Source of the DNA: CALODL01 sp942492115
GTDB taxonomy: Bacteria > Planctomycetota > Phycisphaerae > UBA1845 > CAIVHJ01
Assembly (NCBI GenBank): GCA_942492115.1
Contig: CALODL010000034.1
Coordinates: forward strand, 1-64,000
Direction: 5' to 3'
DNA length: 64,000 nt
The position numbers were made by a program, and so were the translations under genes. The notes below the pieces were generated by a model, which saw only the letters and a program-made list of their open reading frames with translations, ran no database searches and was not told the origin of the DNA. Shown one piece after another: positions 43,184 through 51,728 of this stretch. Positions within the stretch are counted from its first letter, which is position 1. Every line of letters begins with the position of its first letter.

Positions 43184-43978
43184 ATGACACTTAGCCTCAT
43201 ATCACTTGTAGTGGTTGCCGTGGGCCAACCGGTCCCGGCCAACGCCCGGGCCGCCAGCACCGCTGTGGTGTTCGCGGCACCGGCCTTGAATGATCCCGAA
43301 GCGCTGCGCCAGTTGGCCGAAGAGGATCCGCTCGAACTCATCAGTCTCGCCCGCGCGCGGGGAGCAACCCAGGTTCGCGACTACTCGTGTGTGTTCAGCA
43401 AAGTCGAAAGGGTGCGCGGCAAGATGCAACCGCAGTCAACCTACCGTGTCAAATACCGTGACGCACCACGAACGGTGTACATGGAGGCTGTTGAAGAACA
43501 GCCTCGTGTGCGCAGGATTCTCTATGAGGCCGGTCGGCATGTCGATCGCAAGGGCCGCGAACTCATGACCGTCGAGCCGGGTGGATGGCAGCGTATGCTG
43601 GTCAGCGAAGCGGAGATTCCGATCAAGGACAAGCGCGTCCTCAAGACCAATCGCACGACCATTGACCAGTTCGGTTTCCACAATGTGCTCGAACGTTTCT
43701 GGAGCATCAGCCAGGAGGCCCGGGTACGTGGCGCGTTGGACATCCGCTACGCCGGCCAAGGCGTCGTTGACGGTCGACCGACCTTCATCGTGGCGCGCAA
43801 TGTGCCACTGAGCAAGGATTTTGTCTATGCACGGGTCGTCATGCACCTGGACCAGGAGTGGCTCATGCCCGTCGCAGTGGATTGCTACGCGGACCACGCA
43901 GAGAAGAATCTGCTCGGCAGCTATCGCAGTACGGATGTGCGCTTCAATTGCCTGAGTGAAGCGGATTTCAAGTTCTAG
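43184..43978 (+). CDS. DUF1571 exported protein
   Basis: 264 aa, with GGAG 9 nt before the ATG. The signal peptide (MTLSLISLVVVAVGQPVPAN) is followed by the DUF1571 pattern: VRDYSCVFSKVERVRGKMQP, YRVKYRDAPRTVYMEAVEEQ, RRILYEAGRH, then a beta-rich region with DGRPTFIVARNVP and VVMHLDQEWLMPVAVDCYAD. DUF1571 is largely a planctomycete family of predicted periplasmic proteins with a LolA-like fold and no assigned function, so it also supports the taxonomic guess. It has its own promoter region and no obvious operon partner. Confidence 0.82.
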   Translation: MTLSLISLVVVAVGQPVPANARAASTAVVFAAPALNDPEALRQLAEEDPLELISLARARGATQVRDYSCVFSKVERVRGKMQPQSTYRVKYRDAPRTVYMEAVEEQPRVRRILYEAGRHVDRKGRELMTVEPGGWQRMLVSEAEIPIKDKRVLKTNRTTIDQFGFHNVLERFWSISQEARVRGALDIRYAGQGVVDGRPTFIVARNVPLSKDFVYARVVMHLDQEWLMPVAVDCYADHAEKNLLGSYRSTDVRFNCLSEADFKF

Positions 43979-44085
43979 AGCGGCGCGAACGACCGGAAAC
44001 AGAATGAACGGTGCCCTCGTGCGGGGTTCCGGCGCCGGCGACGCGTAGGATTCCAGAACGACGAGATTCAACAAAGGAGACTGAT

Positions 44086-44583
44086 ATGATGTTCAAGCGG
44101 TTTATCGGAGTCATGATCATCGGTGCCGCCAGTATGACCGCGGGCTGCGGCCTCGGGGAGCCGGGTGAGGCATTCGACGGCGCGACCCTTGCTGGTGACT
44201 GGTACATCCCGCTGGGCAACGGTGGCGTGGCCACCGTCACGATCAACGAGGATGGCGAGGTCGAGCAGATTGCGGCCACCGATGTCACGGGCCTCACCGT
44301 CACCGTCCCGATCGACGGCTCTACGGGCGGAGTCAATGGCGAAGATGTCTCTTTTGATATTCCCTTCGGCAATACCGGCGCCACATTCGATGGATCCTTC
44401 AACGAAGATGGCGGGATCGAGGGCACCTTCAGCCAGGAGATTCCGTTGCTCGGAGAAATCGGGCTGGGTATCCCTGGTGGCGATGTGATGATGGGACAGG
44501 TCAATCCGCTGACTGCAGCCAGCGCTCTGATACCGGGCGCCGCACCCATCGCGGCTGCGGCGCAGTTGGCCGGCGGACTCTAG
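44086..44583 (+). CDS. Small acidic lipoprotein of unknown function
   Basis: 165 aa. The start at 44086 (MMFKRFIGVMIIGAASM) has AAGGAG 6 nt upstream; an open frame from 44011 precedes it without a signal. A lipobox-like TAGC gives an N-terminal lipidated Cys (CGLGEPGEAFDG). The mature protein is acidic and Gly-rich, with a beta-type repeat (GDWYIPLGNGGVATVTINED, FGNTGATFDGSFNEDGGIEG) reminiscent of lipocalin-like strands. I do not recognise the family. The C-terminus is an Ala-rich hydrophobic stretch (GAAPIAAAAQLAGGL). A strong terminator follows at 44651. Confidence 0.72.
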   Translation: MMFKRFIGVMIIGAASMTAGCGLGEPGEAFDGATLAGDWYIPLGNGGVATVTINEDGEVEQIAATDVTGLTVTVPIDGSTGGVNGEDVSFDIPFGNTGATFDGSFNEDGGIEGTFSQEIPLLGEIGLGIPGGDVMMGQVNPLTAASALIPGAAPIAAAAQLAGGL

Positions 44584-44650
44584 ACGACGCGTCAGTGCCA
44601 TGACCTGGCCTCGCGCACAACGCATCAGCGCGACCCACTCCACCTGTACG

Positions 44651-44680
44651 GAACCGCCCCCGAATGGGGGCGGTTCTTTT
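44651..44680 (+). terminator. Rho-independent terminator
   Basis: A perfect 11-bp stem (GAACCGCCCCC at 44651-44661, GGGGGCGGTTC at 44666-44676) with a GAAT loop is followed by TTTT. It ends the small lipoprotein transcript and stands between two convergent genes. Confidence 0.85.
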
Positions 44681-44706
44681 ACGTACATGCAGTTTGGAAA
44701 ACCCGC

Positions 44707-47325
44707 TTAGAAGCAATCTTCCGGACAATTGTTCGGACTCTCGCCAGCGCTGCAAAGCCCATCACCACAGAAGCACTCCGGATCTTCGGGACAATTCGGA
44801 TCGCAATCGAAGGTTTGATCACATTCCGCGATGCACTCAGGATCCTCGGGGCAATCAGGGTCACAGTCGAACGTAACATCGCATGGCGCGGCCGGACAGT
44901 CAGCGTCCGGAATGACGCACGGGCCCATGTCACAGCGGCCATCGAAGTCACAGCACACATCGTTCTCGGCGCAAATAATCGTGTTGTCCGAACCACAGTC
45001 GGGATCGACCGGGCTGCAGAACACATCGCAGTCACCATCATTCGCCACGCAGATTTCGAAATCGAAGTCGCAATCAGGGTCCTCCGTCGGACACACGACA
45101 CAAACACCGTTCATGCCGCACAGCGCACAGTCAGGATCAGGAGGACTGCATCGCGGCAGACACAGTTGATCGCCCGGTATGCAGAAATCGTTGAAGCAGT
45201 CAGGATCAATGTTTTGGCAACCCACATCACAGGCCCCGTCGAGAATGCAATCCTGTGCCGACGCATCGTCGAACGTACAGATTTCGAAGAATGTCTCCCC
45301 GATGACGCCACGTGCATCCTGAACCAGCAACTGTCCTTCGTAGCACCCAGGTTGCGTGATCTGTATGGCGGTCGAACAACTGAATTCGTCCTCGATCTCG
45401 ACGTTGAAGCTGTCGAAAGCCCAGGCGCAGAAGTAGGGCTCGAAACCGCCATCGATGAACAACGACAGCGGAGCCACCGCGTTCACTGCGGTGCGGAATG
45501 GACCGGTAAACTCGACGACCAGCTCGTCGAAATCCGCGCCCAGCACGAGGACACCAAAGCTTGCCGCCGCAAAGTTGCCCAGGCTGTCGGTCACAGCCAG
45601 GTCGAGGGTCACAACCCCTGGCTGTTGGGCCGTGAGCGTAGGTTGGGCTGTCTGCGCCCCGGAAATGGTGACGCCCGGGTCAGGTGAGCTCCAGCTGTAC
45701 GTCGCATTGGACAGGTCCTGCCCGCATCCGACCGCATCCCCGGTGTACACGGTGGGTAATCCCACACCGGTTTCCAGCGGGCCGAAGATGGCCGCAAGGA
45801 GGCCGCCTTCCGGACCGCAGACCGGAAACGCGATGATGGTTTCGGCGAAGCGCCCTGCGGAATCAACGGCCACCGCCCCCAGAGCGACTACACCCACATC
45901 ATCGACCTGCAGCGTGCCTGTCGAGCTCAACAGGACGCCGTCCTCGATGGGCCCGCCGCCGAGGGTTGCGATGTCAAATCCTTCGAGTACCCCAATGACC
46001 GCCTCGGCCTCGCCAATCGCCCCTCGGACTTCGGCGCGAACGGTCCGCGATTCGCCGGGCGTCAGGAACTCGGGCGCACCGATGTCGAGCATGACCACGA
46101 AATCCTCGACCCGCTGGCCGCCACCGCCGCCCACCGTGACCTGGACATTGCCAGCCAGGAGCTCGTCACCCAGGGCCACGACCATGGTTACGTTGAATAT
46201 GCCGACGGAGGAATAGCTGTGCGTCACCGGGCTTCCCAGTGCGCTGCTGCCGTCGCCAAAATCCCAGAACACCGTGAGGTCCGACAGGCCTGCCTGGCCC
46301 ATGGCGGTTTGCGCAGCGGCGAAGTTGACCGCCTGGTTGACGTCGGGTGTCAGATCGCTGGCCTGAACCACTGCGCCAATGAACCCATCACTTCCGAGGT
46401 CAACCTCGACCTCGCCGCGAGCCATCGTCCCGGCAGCGTCGCGCACGCTTGCCTCGAAGACGAACCGACCTGTCGACGTGGTCACGTCGGCGACTGCAGA
46501 TCCGCCGGGCAGCTGGGTCAATGTCGCATTCTGACCGGCGCCTTGACTCCAGTCGATGTCGTACGCAGGAACCCCGCCAAACGCTGAAGCGGACAGGATG
46601 ATGGTCGTCCCACCACCTGCGGCGGGACGGGTGGTCCCAAAACCGTCGATCCCCAGCGGAAGGCGCTGGCGAACGGCAGATACCCCGAACTCGGCGATAT
46701 TGTTCGTTTCACGTATGTCCGTTGCGCTGCACAATGATGTGGCTACCGAGCTGGCTTCTGCCAGGCTGCCGGAGCAATACGGTGGCGGGTTGGCCCCAGC
46801 ACATCCTGACCGCAACACGGACGCAAACTGCTCGAGTTGGCGACAGAAGTCCAGAGAAGTCCCATTCGATGTTCGGGCGTTGGTCTGGTCATCGCGTGAG
46901 ATCGCGATCACATTGGATGCGGTCGTCGTGTCATCCTCGTACGTCAGGCGGGCATAGCCGAGGTCGTCGTTATATGCCGTGCTGAGCGATGCGACATCGG
47001 TACGCGCTGCGACCAGCTGACCGTCTTCGTCAAACTCGGCCTGAACCTCGCTCTCCCCGGAGACGATGACGGCCTGGCGCACCTCCTGGCCGTCGCCGGA
47101 GAAAATGACGACCTCTCCGCACTGCGCCGTCTGAGCCGTGGCAACGAGATCGTCGTTGGGGTTATCGTCGAAATCAACCTGAGCGTCGGCCGACAGCTCC
47201 CCACAGGATTCGTTCTGACCACCACTGTTGCTGTTGGAATTCGAGGTCCCGCCACTGCTACAGCCCGGCAATACTGCTGCCGCCAGTCCGGCTCCAATCA
47301 AGCCGATCCACAAGTACCTTGACAT
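44707..47325 (-). CDS. PKD-domain lipoprotein with Cys-rich C-terminus
   Basis: 872 aa, with GGAG 6 nt before the ATG. Lipobox AVLPGC (Cys22) is followed by a Ser/Asn/Gly linker (SGGTSNSNSNSGG). Residues about 70-300 have no match that I recognise. Residues 318-400 are a PKD domain (VFWDFGDGSSALGSPVTHSY). Several further Ig-like beta stretches run to about 690 (TYSWSSPDPGVTISGAQTAQ, VTLDLAVTDSLGNFA). From about 700 on, the chain is Cys-rich, with recurring DPDC / CPEDPEC blocks ending in CFCGDGLCSAGESPNNCPED. The last two units (CDVTFDCDPDCPEDPEC, CDQTFDCDPNCPEDPEC) are near-identical copies at 44774-44880. It is probably an outer-membrane surface protein with adhesive or structural function. 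Confidence 0.8.
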   Translation of the reverse strand: MSRYLWIGLIGAGLAAAVLPGCSSGGTSNSNSNSGGQNESCGELSADAQVDFDDNPNDDLVATAQTAQCGEVVIFSGDGQEVRQAVIVSGESEVQAEFDEDGQLVAARTDVASLSTAYNDDLGYARLTYEDDTTTASNVIAISRDDQTNARTSNGTSLDFCRQLEQFASVLRSGCAGANPPPYCSGSLAEASSVATSLCSATDIRETNNIAEFGVSAVRQRLPLGIDGFGTTRPAAGGGTTIILSASAFGGVPAYDIDWSQGAGQNATLTQLPGGSAVADVTTSTGRFVFEASVRDAAGTMARGEVEVDLGSDGFIGAVVQASDLTPDVNQAVNFAAAQTAMGQAGLSDLTVFWDFGDGSSALGSPVTHSYSSVGIFNVTMVVALGDELLAGNVQVTVGGGGGQRVEDFVVMLDIGAPEFLTPGESRTVRAEVRGAIGEAEAVIGVLEGFDIATLGGGPIEDGVLLSSTGTLQVDDVGVVALGAVAVDSAGRFAETIIAFPVCGPEGGLLAAIFGPLETGVGLPTVYTGDAVGCGQDLSNATYSWSSPDPGVTISGAQTAQPTLTAQQPGVVTLDLAVTDSLGNFAAASFGVLVLGADFDELVVEFTGPFRTAVNAVAPLSLFIDGGFEPYFCAWAFDSFNVEIEDEFSCSTAIQITQPGCYEGQLLVQDARGVIGETFFEICTFDDASAQDCILDGACDVGCQNIDPDCFNDFCIPGDQLCLPRCSPPDPDCALCGMNGVCVVCPTEDPDCDFDFEICVANDGDCDVFCSPVDPDCGSDNTIICAENDVCCDFDGRCDMGPCVIPDADCPAAPCDVTFDCDPDCPEDPECIAECDQTFDCDPNCPEDPECFCGDGLCSAGESPNNCPEDCF

Positions 47326-47728
47326 GTTCGTCTCCAGTGGGCCCGCGACTTGCCCCGCGCCGGCAACCCGTTCCCAGATTGATGTACTCGATCCCGTGCG
47401 CCACGTGGTCCCAGCACGACTTCCCCCGAAGTGCTGGCGTCACGTGACATCACCCCTGTGTGTTCGCTCAAGTTCATCTAGAATATGCCAAGCGCCCCCC
47501 GGACCGCAAACGTTTGGGCGACATTTGCTGTTCCGTTCGTCAGGCCACCCCGGGGCTTTTTGTTCCCTGCGACCTTGAAAGTACTCGAAGGACGGGTCTA
47601 TAACTCAATCAGGACGCGGGGGCTTCCATCGAAACAACCTGGTGAATTCGGTTTCGGCCGGAGAAACAGGAACGCTGCGCCGACCCATGCGATTGGCATG
47701 CGCGTCGCACTGCGGGTTCATGACTCTG

Positions 47729-47797
47729 GGAACTGGACCGCTTCCGGCATCCTTCCTTCCTGCACACCTTGCCGGCGGCGGTTCCCAGTTCCTGGTT
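47729..47797 (+). other. Candidate structured RNA or terminator-like hairpin
   Basis: GGAACTGG (47729-47736) pairs with CCAGTTCC (47785-47792). Inside, ACCGC pairs with GCGGT and CCGGCA with TGCCGG, around a loop of about 20 nt. TGGTTTTG follows, a short U-tract on the plus strand. No plus-strand gene precedes it within 3 kb, so if it is a terminator it ends an unannotated transcript. Confidence 0.4.
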
Positions 47798-47858
47798 TTG
47801 ACTGCCCGACGACTGAGGTCGGCGTGACCCGAACGCGAACCTGGCTTTGCTGACTCTG

Positions 47859-47945
47859 GACCGGTCGTGCCTTCAGAGAGGGTCGGGGCCCTCCGAGGTC
47901 GGACCCCAGCTCCCGACCTCGCCCCGATGCAAGGTACGACCGGTC
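47859..47945. other. Candidate structured RNA: 87-nt nested stem
   Basis: An outer stem of 15 pairs (GACCGGTCGTGCCTT at 47859-47873 with AAGGTACGACCGGTC at 47931-47945, one G-U pair) encloses TCGGGG/CCCCGA and, inside that, a perfect CGAGGTCGG/CCGACCTCG stem with a 10-nt loop. The nested pairing is far beyond what chance gives at this length. There is no SRP core motif, no tRNA arms and no U-tract. It could be a small RNA, an mRNA leader of the chemotaxis gene, or a cruciform protein-binding site. Confidence 0.45.
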
Positions 47946-48077
47946 TCCTTCTTCATGTCCTGCGCGTACCACGACCAGTCGCCCCCGAACCGAACGCTTA
48001 TTGCGCTAGACCACTTGCGGCTTCCCGCGGTACTCTAGCCAGCCTGGCGTCAGACCCGTTTTGAGCAGGAACCCTCT

Positions 48078-49844
48078 ATGTCCATTCGCGCATCCTTCGT
48101 CGTCGTGTTCGGCATCGTACTCATCATGCTGGGCTTTCAGGTGCACATCTCGCGTCAACTCGGGGCCACCCATGATTTGATCATCGTGTGCGAATCACGA
48201 CGCTATCAGTCCTACAAACTCGCCGACGAACTGCGCCAAAGCTCCGACGAATTGACGCGCATGGCACGCACCTACGTCGTCACTGGCGACGAGGTTTTCG
48301 AACGGTATTTCCACGCCATACTCGATATTCGCAACGGCAAGAAGCCCCGTCCAGCCGGATACGATGGCATCTACTGGGATTTTCTTGCCGCCGAACGCAC
48401 GGCACCCGACGCGAGCGGCCCTGTCAGCGCCCTGGAAGACATGATGCGGGGTCTCGAGTTCACCGAAACGGAGTTCGCCAAGCTGAGAGAGGCGCGCGAA
48501 AACTCTGACGCACTGGTCCAGCTGGAAACCCAGGCGATGGCCGCAGTCAAGGGCCTGTATGCCGACGACAACGGGCAATACACCGTGCAGGGTGAACCGA
48601 ATCCCAAGCTGGCCCGGGAGCTCATGCATGGCCCGGCCTACCATCAGGCCAAGGCCGAAATCATGCGCCCCATCGAGGCGTTCTTCGACATGTTGGAGTC
48701 GCGTACGGCGACCGAGGTCGCCGCGCTGCACGATATGGGCAGGCGCCTCGCCACGACACAATTGAGCCTGGCGATTGTCAGCGTTGTCGTCGTCTCCCTG
48801 TTCTACGTGTTCCTCGAGATACGCGTGGTTCATGGACTGCGCAAGATTGCCGGGCGTCTGAGCGACATCGTACGAGGTCACGGTGACCTGACCAAACGCG
48901 TGGACCAATCCCGACGTGACGAGATCGGCACACTGGGCCGACATTTCAACGAATTCATCCAGCAGGTCCACGACATCGTGGCACGTGTCCGCAGTTCGAC
49001 GATCGAGGTTGCCAGCGCCGCAACACAGATCGCTGCAACGGCCCGGGAAGAGAACAATATCGTCACCACGCACTGTGGATGGACCTCGCAGGCGGCCGCG
49101 GCAGTACGCGAGATCAACGCGACGAGCCAGGAACTCAATGGAACCGTTCAACAACTCGCGGAACTCACACGCACGACGGCTGATCGGGCCACCGGAGGAC
49201 GCGATCGGATCACGGAGCTTGACGCGATCATCAATCAAGTTGCGCTCTCCACGCAATCCGTCACGGAACAGCTCATGACCATCCGGGAACGCAGCGAGAA
49301 AATCAGCCTGATGGTCAATACCATCATCAAGGTTGCGGACCAGACCGATATCCTGTCGGTCAACGCGGAACTCGAAGCCGAGAAAGCGGGCACGCACGGC
49401 CGCGGCTTTGGTGTGGTCGCTGAAGAAATCAGGCGTTTGGCCGACCAGACCTCCACAGCGACCCTCGAAGTCGAGAGTTCCGTGAGCGCGATGAGCATTG
49501 GCGTGGCCGAGGGTGTCAAGAACGTCGCGGTGTTCAGTGAGTTGGTTGCCCAGGGAGTCGCCGCCGCTGCGCACGTCGGCAAGCAACTCGGCAGCATTAT
49601 CAGTGACGTCGAGACGCTTGGCACACGTTTTGATCACATCACGGAGGGCGTTGCGGCACAAGCCACCGGCGCAGGACAGATCAGCGAATCAGTGAGCGAA
49701 ATCGATCGTGGCGCGACGCAGATCACCGCGTCGATTCAGGAGTTCACACAAGTGACGCATCGCCTGCAGGAAATCGTCGCGGGGCTGCAGGCCGAAGTCG
49801 GAGCGTTCACCATCAACAATGGACGAGCCGAGCACAACGTGTAG
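48078..49844 (+). CDS. Methyl-accepting chemotaxis protein
   Basis: 588 aa, with AGGA 7 nt before the ATG. Membrane helix 1 (FVVVFGIVLIMLGFQVHI) starts near residue 7, followed by a periplasmic sensing region of about 200 residues, helix 2 near 226-250 (LAIVSVVVVSLFYVFLEI), a HAMP linker (RLSDIVRGHGDLTKRVDQS, DEIGTLGRHFNEF) and a long cytoplasmic coiled coil. The hairpin tip at residues 420-445 reads ADQTDILSVNAELEAEKAG then RGFGVVAEEIRRLADQT, the CheA/CheW-binding signature with Glu-Lys where many receptors have Ala-Arg. The sensing region contains YVVTGDEVFERYF, as in four-helix-bundle sensors. No che genes are near, so it is an orphan receptor. Its ligand is unknown. Confidence 0.92.
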   Translation: MSIRASFVVVFGIVLIMLGFQVHISRQLGATHDLIIVCESRRYQSYKLADELRQSSDELTRMARTYVVTGDEVFERYFHAILDIRNGKKPRPAGYDGIYWDFLAAERTAPDASGPVSALEDMMRGLEFTETEFAKLREARENSDALVQLETQAMAAVKGLYADDNGQYTVQGEPNPKLARELMHGPAYHQAKAEIMRPIEAFFDMLESRTATEVAALHDMGRRLATTQLSLAIVSVVVVSLFYVFLEIRVVHGLRKIAGRLSDIVRGHGDLTKRVDQSRRDEIGTLGRHFNEFIQQVHDIVARVRSSTIEVASAATQIAATAREENNIVTTHCGWTSQAAAAVREINATSQELNGTVQQLAELTRTTADRATGGRDRITELDAIINQVALSTQSVTEQLMTIRERSEKISLMVNTIIKVADQTDILSVNAELEAEKAGTHGRGFGVVAEEIRRLADQTSTATLEVESSVSAMSIGVAEGVKNVAVFSELVAQGVAAAAHVGKQLGSIISDVETLGTRFDHITEGVAAQATGAGQISESVSEIDRGATQITASIQEFTQVTHRLQEIVAGLQAEVGAFTINNGRAEHNV

Positions 49845-50014
49845 AACTCTGTTAAAGGGATGCACTGGCTTGCAGTGCGCGAGGATGTTTTCGAAGAAAG
49901 ACCTTGAACTACATTAGCGTCGTTCTTATAAAAGAATCAGGGGCAATACCCCGGAGGCCACGTCTCGAAAAGCGCAGCAGTTTGCTTTTCAGTTCGATGA
50001 GCAACTTAATAAAT

Positions 50015-50274
50015 CGAGGACTCGCGGCGCTTGGTCCGCGCTCAGAATGAACAGCTCGATTCTACCAACTCTCAGCATTCCACTGGCTACAGCGACTGGC
50101 GCGGCAGCAAACGGAGGGCTGCGCCGTCGAACGCGTGGTTCGCCCCAGGCGAAACACGATATGCGCCCTGGGCATCCCTGATGATTCCGGGGGCGGAGGA
50201 AGCAACGGCAGGTCGCCCGTGGATTTTACCCACACCCGACTCAAGGGACTTCGGAGCGACCTGCCGTTTTTTTT
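50015..50274 (+). ncRNA. Candidate structured non-coding RNA ending in a terminator
   Basis: This GC-rich stretch contains successive hairpins, among them GTGGTTCGCC with GGCGAAACAC (50135-50157). It ends in AACGGCAGGTCG (50204-50215) paired with CGACCTGCCGTT (50257-50268) and eight T residues (50267-50274), a convincing intrinsic terminator despite a 41-nt loop that is itself partly structured. A weak promoter-like pair (TTGCTT near 49982, AT-rich TTAATAAAT near 50005) precedes it. I do not recognise a known RNA family: it lacks the RNase P, SRP, tmRNA and common riboswitch cores. The 5' end is a guess. Confidence 0.4.
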
Positions 50275-50572
50275 GGTCCTTCACGCATAAGGGGCGAGGC
50301 GATGCCGGTCCGCCTCCGGCGGTCTGCGGTCATGGGCTCGAGCCCGCAGTCGGGGAGGACCTCCGGTCCCGCAAATCCGTGAAGACCCTTTTTCTTGCGC
50401 CGATACGGCGATCGCCTCATCCCTGCCAAGTTTCGAATTCAGCGCTGCCGCAGCCGGTTGCCAGGCCCGGCTTCGCGGTTGTTAGAAATATCTGATAACC
50501 ATCGCAAGGCTCTGAGCCGGGCCCTACGATTAGATTAACTTTCATGCCCATGGAGATGGGAAAGGATCAATC

Positions 50573-50617
50573 GCCGTCCGCCGGTTCCCCACAGACTGGC
50601 GGGCGGCGTTCCTTTTT
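50573..50617 (+). terminator. Terminator-like hairpin
   Basis: GCCGTCCGCC (50573-50582) pairs with GGCGGGCGGC (50598-50607, one G-U) around a 15-nt loop, and TTCCTTTTT follows. No coding gene precedes it on the plus strand, so it may end a second short transcript or a leader peptide/attenuator beginning near 50540 (a weak ATG follows at 50544). Confidence 0.5.
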
Positions 50618-50717
50618 GCGCCCGTCCCCCTGCACGCACCCCAGGAAGGTGCGTCGAGAGGTCGATAAGGGCCGCGTCGGCCGCGGGGCACGACAGGCTG
50701 AAGGCCGGAAGAATGGG

Positions 50718-50996
50718 CTACGCCGAGGGATCGGTCTGCTCGAGTGCCCGCTTGATTCTGGCCCGAGCCTCGGGAGTCATGGTCAACGAGCCAGCGACAG
50801 GATCCTCCTGGCCGGACCGCAGAACGCCACGGAGCAGTTTCATTTGAGATCGAAACCGACGACAGGCTTTGCAGTACAACAGGTGCAGCCGAACCGCTGA
50901 GCGGCGGCCGAGGCTCAGCTCCTGGTCCATGGACTGCGAGATCAGGACACTGATGTCCTCACACGTGGCGTTCAAATGGCGAAGAAAATCCCACAC
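50718..50996 (-). CDS. Putative anti-sigma factor with zinc-finger (zf-HC2-like) motif
   Basis: 92 aa, apparently starting with GTG at 50996, 7 bp after the stop of the ECF sigma gene. The sequence CEDISVLISQSMDQELS followed by RLHLLYCKACRRF has the HxxxCxxC zinc-binding pattern of anti-sigma domains that clamp ECF sigma factors. There is no membrane helix, so it is a soluble, cytoplasmic type. The C-terminal half (TPEARARIKRALEQTDPSA) is a short helix. The pairing with the adjacent sigma gene is the usual regulator-antagonist arrangement. The trigger is unknown. Confidence 0.8.
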   Translation of the reverse strand: MWDFLRHLNATCEDISVLISQSMDQELSLGRRSAVRLHLLYCKACRRFRSQMKLLRGVLRSGQEDPVAGSLTMTPEARARIKRALEQTDPSA

Positions 50997-51003
50997 GATG
51001 TCA

Positions 51004-51603
51004 TCATGTTCCGGTCTTGTTGAACCACGTTGTATCCAGGCAATTTCGCAGGCGGAGACGGGCCCGATGCAGCCGCGCCCACAGATTGGTCGAGGTCAGA
51101 TCGAGGACATGACAGACTTCCTCGGCCGACAATTGATCAACCTCCCGGAGAAGAAAAGTCGCCGCCAGGCTATCCGGTAGAGTCCCCAGGCAGTGCTCGA
51201 AAGCAGCCCAGAACTCAATGTCCTGGGCCACCGCATCCGGAGCCTCACGCCACGCGCGAATGCGCTGACGCCAATGCCCACGCGCGCTGAACGCGTCGAC
51301 GGCGTCCTCCGACAAGCCACCCTGCTCGACCTCCTGCCGACGCGTCACACGCCTCAAACTGTCAACGACTTTGTGCTTGAGAATCCCAATCAACCATGTC
51401 CGTTCCGCCGCCCCACCCTGGAAGCGATGCTGAGCCTGCAAAGCTGCCACGAACGCCTCCTGAACGACCTCTTCCGCCATACTGCGGTCGCGGAGTCGCA
51501 GCATCGCATACCTGAACAGCGCATCACCATGGCGTTCGACCCATTGGGTAGGATCAAGGCCTGATGTGCCGCCGGCGACACTCTCCGAAACAGAATCGGC
51601 CAT
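51004..51603 (-). CDS. ECF-type RNA polymerase sigma factor
   Basis: 199 aa from the ATG at 51603 (MADSVSESVAGG); a GTG at 51645 would add 14 residues. Region sigma-2: GDALFRYAMLRLRDRSMAEE, VVQEAFVAALQAQHRF, TWLIGILKHKVVDSLRR (the WL..I..N-type core helix). Region sigma-4: FLLREVDQLSAEEVCHVLDL, TSTNLWARLHRARLRLRNCL (HTH). The linker between them is longer than usual and carries several Trp residues. The anti-sigma gene follows by 7 bp. Its 5' end faces the DUF4011 helicase gene with about 125 bp between, so the intergenic region may hold promoters for both. Targets are unknown. Confidence 0.88.
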   Translation of the reverse strand: MADSVSESVAGGTSGLDPTQWVERHGDALFRYAMLRLRDRSMAEEVVQEAFVAALQAQHRFQGGAAERTWLIGILKHKVVDSLRRVTRRQEVEQGGLSEDAVDAFSARGHWRQRIRAWREAPDAVAQDIEFWAAFEHCLGTLPDSLAATFLLREVDQLSAEEVCHVLDLTSTNLWARLHRARLRLRNCLDTTWFNKTGT

Positions 51604-51728
51604 GCACCCACTATATCCATTTTCCGCAGCCACGAGAAACCTCACGGTCCGAGAACCGTGGGAGGCATCGCCTCGCCCGACTCACTGCGGTATGCTGCAC
51701 GGCCGGCCTGTTGAGCACCACAGCCACC

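Larger units (their letters stand above)
47326..48077. other. Long divergent intergenic region with two strong hairpins
   Basis: 752 bp between the PKD lipoprotein and the chemotaxis protein, without a convincing coding frame. It contains two elaborate inverted-repeat structures, listed separately (47729-47797 and 47859-47945). Promoters for both flanking genes should lie here. I could not fix either one. Confidence 0.5.
49845..50717. other. Long intergenic region with structured stretches
   Basis: 873 bp between the chemotaxis gene and the anti-sigma gene. An open frame at 50031-50495 exists but lacks a ribosome-binding site and recognisable domains, and it crosses the terminator at 50204-50274, so I reject it. 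The region holds a possible ncRNA unit (50015-50274) and a second terminator-like hairpin (50573-50617). Confidence 0.5.

Noticed and set aside
48195..49661. 488-aa open frame antisense to the chemotaxis receptor
   Set aside because: The plus strand encodes a complete receptor with HAMP and signalling hairpin; the antisense frame has no motif.
50251..50268. GAGCGACCTGCC resembling the cobalamin-riboswitch B12 box
   Set aside because: The other conserved riboswitch blocks are absent, and the sequence is fully explained as the 3' arm of the terminator stem.
50031..50495. 154-aa open frame in the gap after the chemotaxis gene
   Set aside because: No Shine-Dalgarno, no domain, and it reads through a strong intrinsic terminator.
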